A DNA stretch of 13,316 nt from an uncultured Prevotella sp. (GTDB lineage: Bacteria; Bacteroidota; Bacteroidia; Bacteroidales; Bacteroidaceae): positions 1 to 13,316 of the forward strand of contig UQJC01000054.1 of the NCBI GenBank assembly GCA_900541335.1. The letters are read 5' to 3'. Below the pieces are notes generated by a model. It saw nothing but the letters and a program-made list of their open reading frames with translations. It did no database searches and had not been told where the DNA came from. This document shows, piece by piece, positions 6,908 through 13,316 of this stretch (positions within the stretch are counted from its first letter, which is position 1; each line of letters opens with the position of its first letter). Made by a program: the position numbers and the translations under genes.

Positions 6908-7154
6908 TTGCGGTATTTCTGCACGATTATCCGAAAATAGATTTTTTATCCACTGAGCATGCTTAGTTATTTCCTTCTATGATAATAAAAGCATTGTTAC
7001 TCAATCTATTTACGATTAAAATAAGTAAGAAGTATTTACTTATCGAGAGGTATTAAAGAACGAATATTACCCCTTTTCCCTGTCTCTTTCGCTTGTTTTT
7101 AGTCCCTTCGTTCATTGCACTGATGAGGCAACCGATAAAAAGCAGCGGGTCTTC
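6908..7154. other. AT-rich intergenic stretch after the radical SAM gene
   Basis: No gene is seen. It has an imperfect short hairpin (ACTGAG 6952-6957 with CTTAGT 6962-6967, one G-T pair), weakly followed by T residues. It also has an AT-rich hairpin (ATAAGTAA 7021-7028 with TTACTTAT 7036-7043). Either could help end the radical SAM transcript, but neither is a clear terminator. The RidA-like gene's promoter lies just to the right. Confidence 0.4.
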
Positions 7155-7184
7155 TTTGCGACTGAGAAAGAATGTGTACTTTTG
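7155..7184 (+). promoter_or_regulatory. Promoter of the RidA-like gene
   Basis: TTTG at 7155-7158 is followed by 18 nt and TACTTTTG (7177-7184), an exact TAnnTTTG match with spacing slightly shorter than usual. The expected start site is near 7191, giving a leader of about 110 nt. Confidence 0.6.
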
Positions 7185-7280
7185 TGTTGCTTTTGTAAAC
7201 TCGTCTTTAAAAGTTTGGTTCTGTAGTCAGAGAGGCCTTATTTCTTCGTGCGAATCGAACTTTCTTTTTTGTTGGTAATA

Positions 7281-7298
7281 CAGCCCCTTCGGGAGCTG
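7281..7298 (+). promoter_or_regulatory. Small hairpin just before the start codon
   Basis: CAGC and CC pair with GG and GCTG around a TTCG loop (C(UUCG)G type), with one C-A mismatch. It ends 3 nt before the ATG at 7302, where it could limit ribosome access. Confidence 0.35.
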
Positions 7299-7301
7299 TC
7301 A

Positions 7302-8405
7302 ATGAATAGCTTGAATAATTCTATGGATCAATCCTTGTTTAGAATCTTAACTCCCGCCATCGGTCTGGACTTTGTCGGACAACTCAACGATTTGCAAGCA
7401 CAGTTACAGCAGCTTGTAAGGTGTGAAGGTTACGCACTTGCTTCTTTATTGCAAGCGCGTTTTTATTTGTCCGATGCCGCCAATCAGGCTCAGGTACTCT
7501 TCGAGCATGCGCTGTATCAGTCGCTGCAGCCTACTGGCGTAGTCAGTTACATAGAGCAACCGCCCTTGGGGGGATTCAAAGTCGCACTGCTTTTGTGGTG
7601 GACGGGCGAAACCGTGACGCATCGCGAAGTGGAACGCTTAGATAACGGTGTGCTGGCTGTCATTCATACAGATAGATTGACCTATTATATGCAGTCTGTA
7701 CGTTGGGGGAGCGAAGCGCAAGGATGGAATGAAGAACGGCAGACTCGTGAAGCCTTTGAGAGTCACATGGCTCAATTGCGTCAGCGTGGTTTGAATCTCA
7801 AGGAGCATTGTCAGCGTACCTGGATTTATGTGCGCGATGTCGATCGACACTATGCCGGTGTGGTGAAAGCTCGTAATGAGGTGTTTGCCGAAGAGGGTTT
7901 AACCGTTGATACACATTACATTACTTCCACCGGGATTGGTGGGGCTGCAGCTTCTGTGCATTCCCTCGTGGCCATAGACTTTTTCTCCGTGAGTGGACTC
8001 TCTGCGCAGGATGTGGTATACCTAAGTGCACCGGAATACCTCAATCGCACTTCCGACTATGGAGTAGCTTTTGAGCGCGGAACAGCCTTGCATTTGCCCA
8101 AGGGCTGTCTTTATATGTTGTCAGGCACGGCGAGCATTGACTCCAAGGGTGAATGCCTGCATCGCGGGGACGTGCTGACTCAGGCGGGACGTCTCTTTCT
8201 GAATATGGAGAAGCTGTTGGAGTCAGGAGGTGCTTCGGGACTTTCGCGTTTACGTTATCTGATTGTTTATCTGCGTGATGTCGCCGATTATGCCGCGATT
8301 CAGCGGTATTTGAAGTGTCGTTTTCCGTATGTACCCTATTTGATTACCGAGGCCCGTGTGTGTCGCCCCGAGTGGTTGATTGAAGTCGAGGCGATGGCAG
8401 AGTAG
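7302..8405 (+). CDS. RidA/YjgF-superfamily protein with two RidA-like halves, chorismatase-like
   Basis: The protein has 367 residues from the ATG at 7302. A GTG at 7248 would add 18 residues of poor quality, and an ATG at 7323 would remove 7. Two RidA-like halves are visible. The N-terminal one (about 15-135) contains RFYLSDAANQ and VVSYIEQPPLGGFKVAL. The C-terminal one (about 170-367) ends with the RidA signature ARVCRPEWLIEVE (351-363), including the conserved Arg that binds carboxylates. The order of motifs (RTWIYVRDVDRHYAGVVKARNEVF, then GIGG, then an Arg-rich C-terminal RidA fold) recalls the FkbO/Hyg5/XanB2 chorismatases, which hydrolyse chorismate to hydroxybenzoates. I did not confirm the catalytic residues. 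A RidA-type enamine deaminase is the alternative. No aromatic or pigment pathway genes are adjacent. It has its own promoter. Confidence 0.68.
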   Translation: MNSLNNSMDQSLFRILTPAIGLDFVGQLNDLQAQLQQLVRCEGYALASLLQARFYLSDAANQAQVLFEHALYQSLQPTGVVSYIEQPPLGGFKVALLLWWTGETVTHREVERLDNGVLAVIHTDRLTYYMQSVRWGSEAQGWNEERQTREAFESHMAQLRQRGLNLKEHCQRTWIYVRDVDRHYAGVVKARNEVFAEEGLTVDTHYITSTGIGGAAASVHSLVAIDFFSVSGLSAQDVVYLSAPEYLNRTSDYGVAFERGTALHLPKGCLYMLSGTASIDSKGECLHRGDVLTQAGRLFLNMEKLLESGGASGLSRLRYLIVYLRDVADYAAIQRYLKCRFPYVPYLITEARVCRPEWLIEVEAMAE

Positions 8406-8430
8406 GTAGGGGAGATGGCATTTTGAGTAG

Positions 8431-8478
8431 GTTGGTGCTTCTAAGTACTTACAAATCCAACTGTTCTGTCTCATTTTT
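8431..8478 (+). terminator. Possible weak terminator after the RidA-like gene
   Basis: GTTGG (8431-8435) pairs with CCAAC (8457-8461) around a loop that contains the palindrome TAAGTACTTA (8442-8451). A run of six T follows about 12 nt later (8473-8478). The stem is short and the T run is distant. Confidence 0.3.
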
Positions 8479-8738
8479 TGTAAACTCTATGGCTCAGAAA
8501 AGTTCCTTGTAGCGTGTGAACGAACAGAGTTCAACGACAAAATGATATTCATAGCTTACTTTTTCACCAAGAACTTCGTTTGAAGCTTTACTTTTCTGAC
8601 ATTTCGTCTGCTTTCATTGGTATTATGTGCTATGATTGCAATCTGCTTATAGCTATCGGTTCTTTTGAGGCAAGAAAATAATTCCAAATACCAAGAAATA
8701 AAAGTAGACGGAATGAAGCTTACACATAAAAAAACGAT

Positions 8739-8746
8739 TAAATTTG
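8739..8746 (+). promoter_or_regulatory. Putative promoter (-7 box) of the fasciclin-SusC operon
   Basis: TAAATTTG is an exact TAnnTTTG match and the best candidate in the region. No TTTG lies at the -33 position. The start site would be near 8753, giving a leader of about 310 nt, so a closer promoter read by an ECF sigma factor remains possible. Confidence 0.4.
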
Positions 8747-8753
8747 CACGCAG

Positions 8754-8779
8754 TACGAGTGCTTCTCTTTGCACTTGTA
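8754..8779 (+). other. Stem-loop at the predicted 5' end of the fasciclin leader
   Basis: TACGAGTGC (8754-8762) pairs with GCACTTGTA (8771-8779), 9 bp with one G-T pair, around an 8-nt pyrimidine loop TTCTCTTT. It begins at the predicted transcription start, where it could stabilise the mRNA. Confidence 0.4.
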
Positions 8780-9047
8780 TAGTCAAGTTGACAAAACATG
8801 CAGCATAGTCTCGTAGCAGGTTGTTTTTCACTACAAACAAGTGTAAATATGCTTGATGAGTCTGTGCTACTTGTTTTTGCAGATTGATTACAGTGCATTT
8901 ATTGTCAGTTATGAAGTGGCAGGCTGTAGGAAATAGGCGGTGAAACCTGTTTGTGTGTGCGCATCCTGTATCGTCTAACGATCAATAGAAAATACCCAAC
9001 GCTAATTCTATCTCATCAAAGATTCGAAAATATAATAATAACAAAAT

Positions 9048-9063
9048 ATTTAATCGATTAAAT
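9048..9063. promoter_or_regulatory. 16-bp perfect palindrome overlapping the fasciclin start codon
   Basis: ATTTAATCGATTAAAT is its own reverse complement and includes the first two bases of the ATG at 9062. It could be a dimeric repressor site or an accessible AT-rich ribosome-loading site; nothing in the sequence decides between them. Confidence 0.45.
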
Positions 9064-12000
9064 GCGTATGAAAAACCGTTTTTGCAGAATGGGAAAGGCG
9101 CTGCTCGGTGCGGCGTGTTTGCTTTCGACATGCGGCGTTACGTATTCTTGTTCCGATGACTTCGAACTGGACGAAACCAGACCGAGTTTCTTGGGCAAGG
9201 GTATCTACGACGAATTAAAGAGTCGGGGTGATTTCAATACGGTCGTTAGACTGATTGATGATCTCGATAAGCGTGAGGACTTGTCTCGTACAGGTAGTCG
9301 AACGCTTTTTGTCGCTGATGACGACGCGTACAAGAAGTTCTTTGAGACCAATACGATCTTTAAGGACGGAAATGGCAATCCGGTAAGAAATTATGATCAG
9401 CTCTCTTTGAGCCAAAAGAAGTTGCTCCTCAATGGTTCTATGTTGAGTAGCGCTTATGTGTTGGAAATGTTGACGACGTTGAACGGTCCGATTAAGAACC
9501 AGTGTCTGCGTCGTCTGACTTATGCTTCCGTCATGGACTCTGTTCCTTATTTCAAATGGAACGAGCTTCCCGAGAACCTGAACCGTGGTGAGGTGGGTGA
9601 TGACGGTGAAGTTGTTAATGCAGATAAGCGTTTCTGGGATCGTTATCGTAATCAGGCAAAGGGTGGTATCTACCTTGCACTCGATAAGACGGTGCCCATG
9701 ATGACTCACTTCCTTGAAGGTCAGCTTCGTGAAAGAAAGATTAGCAATGCGGATATCGCTTTCGTGCTCAACGACACAACGTTGAAGGAAGGTGATATGC
9801 CTCAGTATGTTTACGACGCAAAGATTGTTGAAGGCGATCAGGTTTGCTTGAACGGTTATTATCACGTGCTCGACCGCGTGGTGGTTACTCCGCAGAATAT
9901 GGCCGAGGTGATTCGCACGAATGGTGAGACGAATCTCTTCAGCTGTATGCTCGACCGCTTCAGCGCTCCCTATTATGACAAAACTTTGGAGCAAGAGTTT
10001 AATGTAGCCAACGGTTTGCAGCTCGACTCTATGGTGTTCCAGAAGCGATACATCTCTCAGCGTTCACAAGACGGTGCCATTACGTTGGATCCCGATGGTA
10101 TGACGCTGGGTAACTTCCCCTTCTTGGGTTATGACCCGGGATGGAATACATATAATACTTCTTCTTCTGTTGCGAAGGAAATGGATATGGCTGCCATGTT
10201 CGTTCCCTCTGACGATGCGATGAAGGAGTACTTCTTGCGTGGTGGTGGTGCCATGTTGATTAAGCGCTATTGCCCGGGTCAGCCTAATGACGAGGCTCAC
10301 CTCAAGGAGAATCTCTACCAGATTCCTCTCCCTGTCATTCGTTCTATGATTGCGAACTTGATGAAGGATAGTTTCAACGAAACGGTTCCCAGCAAGTATC
10401 GTTTGATTACCAATGATGCACAGGACGGTATGTTTGCTGACGCCAGTGTAGATGCTTATAAGAAGCGCTTCAAGAAGGTGATGATGGCAAACAATGGTGT
10501 GATTTACGTAATGAACGGTGTGGTTGCACCCGCTGAATACTCTTCAGTCATGGCTCCGGTTCAGAATGACGGTGGCGCTGAGGTAATGAACACGACGATT
10601 CACGCCGATGATAACTTCACGGAAACGGATAACGGTTCGGCTCCCTTGCGTAAGTACTATAAGACGTACTTGCTCGCCATGCAGTCAAACTTCAGTTTGT
10701 TCGCTCCGACTGATGAAGCATTTGCCAACCACGGTTACTTCGATGCAGCTACTACTTACTATGGTAGCGGTGTAGCGCAGAAGAAGAACTGGCGTTTCTG
10801 GACGTTTGTACCGAAGGAAATTACGGGTACGAACCACCGAAGCCGTATTGCATTGACAGCTCAGGCTTATGCGTACGATGAGAAGAAGGACATGGCTCCT
10901 AGCAAGTCTGCGATGAAGTCTACCGAAAAGAGTGATGCTAACAACGACGTGAATACGGAGTATGGTCGCAGAAAGGCTAACCTCTTGACGGAAATGATGG
11001 ATCAGCACATCTTGATTCACGAAGTTGAACGTGATTTGGAAAAATCAGAACGTCAATACTTCTTATCAAGAAGCGGTGCTCCTGTCTTTGTAAAGCAGAA
11101 GGCTACGAGCTTGGCTAACAACGGTAAGGGCATGGTAGTTGAAGGTGGTCTTCAACTTCTCTTGAAGGAAGATAAGTATCCTGAGAACGATTTCTCTTGT
11201 ACGGTTGTTCGTGGTAACGATATGACGCGCGAGAATGAAGGTAACGGTAACTATGGTAACGGTATGACTTACTTCATTGACCGTCCGATTCAGGCTACTT
11301 ACCTCAACGTGCACCAGAAGATGGAGCTTCTGCCGCACAACACAGGTAGCAGCACAAGTATGCCCGCTGAGCAATCTTACTACAAGTTCTTCGAACTCGC
11401 GATGTCACTGAATGAAGTGGACGACATTGTGAACAAGCTTTTTATTAAGGACGATATGACGGATTCGGAGAAGATTCAGGAGCGCAACAAATACAAGATC
11501 TTTACTAACGAACGCAAGACGGCGAACGGTAAGATGTTGGTTCGTTTCTTCAATAACTACCGCTATACAATCTTCATCCCGAACGATGCAGCTGTAGATA
11601 AGGCTTACGAAAAGGGACTGCCTACTTTGCAGGAAATCCGTGAGTTCATTGGTGCGAATGTAGATAAAGAAGGCCTGTCTGAAGAACAAAAGAAAGAAGG
11701 TATGGCAAAAGCAAAAGCCATGTTGACTACTTTGGTAAACTTCGTGAAGTACCATTTTGCTGATGAATCCTTCTTTGTAGACAAGGTTACTGCTTCAACT
11801 CGTACTCAGTCTGCATGTATGGATGATCAAGACAACTTCATTCGTGTAGAAGTGGAACAGACTCCGGGCAAGATGCAAGTATATCGTGTATCTAACCTGA
11901 CTGATGATAAGAGTGGTCAACCTGTAGAAGTAGACGCTGCAATGAGTAATATCTTGGCACGCGACTATGTGATTAATCAATCTCAGAAGGTTATCACTTC

Positions 12001-12136
12001 TTCATCTTACGTGGTGATGCACGGTCTCAAGGATTATCTCATCTTTGACGAAAAGTTGGAGAATGGCTTTAACGCAGCTTGGAAAGATGCTGCTACAGCA
12101 AAAGCTTTCGTAAAGAAGTACAGTCTTAAGAATTAA
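9062..12136 (+). CDS. Surface lipoprotein with four fasciclin (FAS1) repeats
   Basis: A 1024-residue lipoprotein, likely exposed on the outer membrane. The signal peptide has basic residues (MRMKNRFCRMGK) and a short hydrophobic core, with the lipidated Cys at residue 30 (VTYSC, an imperfect lipobox). SDDFE follows at once and fits the Bacteroidota lipoprotein export signal for surface display. Four FAS1 modules are marked by their signature strand: TLFVADDDAY (81-90), AMFVPSDDAM (378-387), SLFAPTDEAF (545-554) and TIFIPNDAAV (836-845). Modules 1 and 2 end with the typical YYHVLDRVVVTP (266-277) and NNGVIYVMNGVVAP (477-490). FAS1 domains usually mediate adhesion or ligand binding. SusC follows after 11 nt, so the two are surely co-transcribed and may work as a pair. 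The ATG at 9068 is an alternative start. The ligand is not known. Confidence 0.93.
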   Translation: MRMKNRFCRMGKALLGAACLLSTCGVTYSCSDDFELDETRPSFLGKGIYDELKSRGDFNTVVRLIDDLDKREDLSRTGSRTLFVADDDAYKKFFETNTIFKDGNGNPVRNYDQLSLSQKKLLLNGSMLSSAYVLEMLTTLNGPIKNQCLRRLTYASVMDSVPYFKWNELPENLNRGEVGDDGEVVNADKRFWDRYRNQAKGGIYLALDKTVPMMTHFLEGQLRERKISNADIAFVLNDTTLKEGDMPQYVYDAKIVEGDQVCLNGYYHVLDRVVVTPQNMAEVIRTNGETNLFSCMLDRFSAPYYDKTLEQEFNVANGLQLDSMVFQKRYISQRSQDGAITLDPDGMTLGNFPFLGYDPGWNTYNTSSSVAKEMDMAAMFVPSDDAMKEYFLRGGGAMLIKRYCPGQPNDEAHLKENLYQIPLPVIRSMIANLMKDSFNETVPSKYRLITNDAQDGMFADASVDAYKKRFKKVMMANNGVIYVMNGVVAPAEYSSVMAPVQNDGGAEVMNTTIHADDNFTETDNGSAPLRKYYKTYLLAMQSNFSLFAPTDEAFANHGYFDAATTYYGSGVAQKKNWRFWTFVPKEITGTNHRSRIALTAQAYAYDEKKDMAPSKSAMKSTEKSDANNDVNTEYGRRKANLLTEMMDQHILIHEVERDLEKSERQYFLSRSGAPVFVKQKATSLANNGKGMVVEGGLQLLLKEDKYPENDFSCTVVRGNDMTRENEGNGNYGNGMTYFIDRPIQATYLNVHQKMELLPHNTGSSTSMPAEQSYYKFFELAMSLNEVDDIVNKLFIKDDMTDSEKIQERNKYKIFTNERKTANGKMLVRFFNNYRYTIFIPNDAAVDKAYEKGLPTLQEIREFIGANVDKEGLSEEQKKEGMAKAKAMLTTLVNFVKYHFADESFFVDKVTASTRTQSACMDDQDNFIRVEVEQTPGKMQVYRVSNLTDDKSGQPVEVDAAMSNILARDYVINQSQKVITSSSYVVMHGLKDYLIFDEKLENGFNAAWKDAATAKAFVKKYSLKN

Positions 12137-12147
12137 ACAATCATATT

Positions 12148-13316
12148 ATGAATAACATGAAGTTCCTATTGACGCTTGCGCTGTGCTTCTGCTGCTCACT
12201 GTCGTATGCACAAAAGCGCATTACGGGACGTGTCTGGAGTAAACTGGATGGTCCTATTGTCATGGCGTATGTTGTTGAACAGGATAAGAATAATCGTAAT
12301 GTCACTGCCGCACAAACAGATGCGAACGGTAACTTCTCGATGGTAATCAAGAATCCTGCGAACACATTGCGTATCTCTTACATTGGCTATCAGACGAAGG
12401 TTTTGTCCATCGGAGGAAACTCAAAGTTCAATGTAGAGTTGATTGATAAGAATACGTTCAAGAGTGCTGAAGTTACGGTTACTCGTAAGACGCGTTCCAA
12501 TGGTTTGGTGATTCCCGAACGAGAAATCTCTACGGCTCAGCAGACCTTAGATATGGACCAGATGGCGGGTCTCTCTTTCGAAACAGCTGCCGATGCACTT
12601 CAGGGTGAAATCGCAGGTCTCGATATTGTTTCGAACTCAGGTAACTTGGGTTCTGGTTCGAGCATGCGTTTGCGTGGTGTTTCTTCTATTAATGGTAGCC
12701 AGGAACCGCTGATTGTAGTGGATGGTAACATTTTGGAAGATTACAGCACCGATGACCTTGACTTGGACAACATGGAGAACGAGGAGCAGTTTGCTACCTT
12801 GCTTCAGGTGGCTCCGGAGGATATTGCTAGCATCAAGGTGTTGAAGGATGCTGCAGCTACGGCTATTTGGGGTTCACGTGGTTCTAACGGTGTAATCGAG
12901 ATCACGACTCGTCGTGGTGCTCGCGGTAAGACGCGCGTTAACTTCAGCTATCGTTTCTCTGGTTCTTGGCAGCCCGAAGGCATGAAGATGTTGACGGGTG
13001 ATGAGTACACGGGTATGTTGAAGGAAGCCTACAACAACCCGCAGAAGATTTCTGAAGAGCAACAGAGCATTGTCGAAATCATGTATCGCCCGGACTACAA
13101 GGCATACTATGGTAACTACAATAATAATACGGACTGGATTGACGAAGTAACGCAGTTTGGTCAAACGCACAACTTCGGTCTTTCTGTTTCGGGTGGTGGT
13201 GAACGTGCAAACTTCCGTGTATCTGGTACTTATGACCACGAAACGGGTTCAATCATCAAGCAGGCTTTGGACCGTTTGACTACCCGTTTGGCATTGGACT
13301 ACTGGGTGTCTGACCG
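12148..13316 (+). CDS. SusC/RagA-type TonB-dependent outer-membrane receptor, 5' part
   Basis: The first 389 codons of a receptor that imports substrates across the outer membrane using TonB energy; the gene runs past the window end. A signal peptide (MNNMKFLLTLALCFCC..SLSYA, cleavage after residue 21) is followed by a carboxypeptidase D-like domain (about 23-103, ITGRV..DANGNFSM..LRISYIGYQT), as in SusC proteins. The plug domain has LRGVSSINGSQEPLIVVDG (175-193) and VLKDAAATAIWGSRGSNGVI (231-250), the standard SusC motifs, with Trp in place of the usual Tyr. Between them is a long acidic stretch (EDYSTDDLDLDNMENEEQ). Barrel strands begin near 263. The ATG at 12148 is 11 nt after the fasciclin stop. 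The transported substrate cannot be read from this part, and any SusD partner would lie beyond the window. Confidence 0.96.
   Translation, partial: MNNMKFLLTLALCFCCSLSYAQKRITGRVWSKLDGPIVMAYVVEQDKNNRNVTAAQTDANGNFSMVIKNPANTLRISYIGYQTKVLSIGGNSKFNVELIDKNTFKSAEVTVTRKTRSNGLVIPEREISTAQQTLDMDQMAGLSFETAADALQGEIAGLDIVSNSGNLGSGSSMRLRGVSSINGSQEPLIVVDGNILEDYSTDDLDLDNMENEEQFATLLQVAPEDIASIKVLKDAAATAIWGSRGSNGVIEITTRRGARGKTRVNFSYRFSGSWQPEGMKMLTGDEYTGMLKEAYNNPQKISEEQQSIVEIMYRPDYKAYYGNYNNNTDWIDEVTQFGQTHNFGLSVSGGGERANFRVSGTYDHETGSIIKQALDRLTTRLALDYWVSD

Larger units (their letters stand above)
8406..9061. other. 656-bp intergenic region before the fasciclin gene
   Basis: It is AT-rich, with no gene that I can support. 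A minus frame of 94 codons (8556-8840) has no family features. The region carries the weak terminator, a putative promoter, a leader hairpin and the palindrome at the start codon listed separately. The rest shows no repeats or clear structure. Confidence 0.5.

Noticed and set aside
8556..8840. 94-aa minus-strand ORF before the fasciclin gene
   Set aside because: Low-complexity AT-rich translation with no family signs; the leader and promoter of the fasciclin gene overlap it.
9215..9994. 259-aa minus-strand ORF inside the fasciclin gene
   Set aside because: Antisense to a clear FAS1 coding region; a product of the codon bias of the real gene.

Overview
The window looks like a stretch of a Bacteroidales chromosome, most likely from a Prevotella-like member. 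The evidence is a SusC-type TonB-dependent receptor, a lipoprotein with a Bacteroidota surface-export signal just after its cysteine, a DUF6261-type protein, and several upstream regions matching the Bacteroidota promoter (TTTG, about 20 nt, then TAnnTTTG) with little Shine-Dalgarno signal. No rRNA, tRNA, CRISPR array or intact insertion sequence was found.

Layout, left to right. (1) 1-1308 (+) is the 3' part of an S9 prolyl-oligopeptidase-family peptidase. (2) Two hairpin terminators (1398-1471) separate it from convergent purT (1508-2671, -), the formate-dependent GAR transformylase. (3) Upstream of purT is a minus-strand unit made of an ECF sigma factor (3244-3834), a possible 51-aa protein (2947-3102) and a strong terminator (2896-2944). 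The sigma gene has a very good promoter match. (4) About 3947-5102 is an unassigned segment of about 1.15 kb. It holds a 25-bp near-perfect inverted repeat, short repeats spaced about 42 nt apart, and an orphan minus-strand promoter. (5) 5103-5870 (+) is DUF6261-like and 5969-6907 (+) is a TIGR01212/YtqA-type radical SAM protein. (6) 7302-8405 (+) encodes a two-half RidA/YjgF-superfamily protein with some chorismatase-like features, behind its own promoter. (7) After a 656-bp gap with a possible long leader comes a 1024-aa surface lipoprotein with four fasciclin (FAS1) repeats (9062-12136). Eleven bases later a SusC/RagA-type outer-membrane receptor begins (12148) and runs off the window.

The left genes are mostly housekeeping (peptide degradation, purine synthesis) plus a regulatory sigma factor. 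The right end is an outer-membrane uptake or adhesion operon in which a FAS1 lipoprotein comes before SusC, with no SusD in between. The points most worth a second look are the FAS1-SusC pair with a palindrome over its start codon, the repeat-rich 3947-5102 segment, and the small protein between the sigma factor and its terminator.
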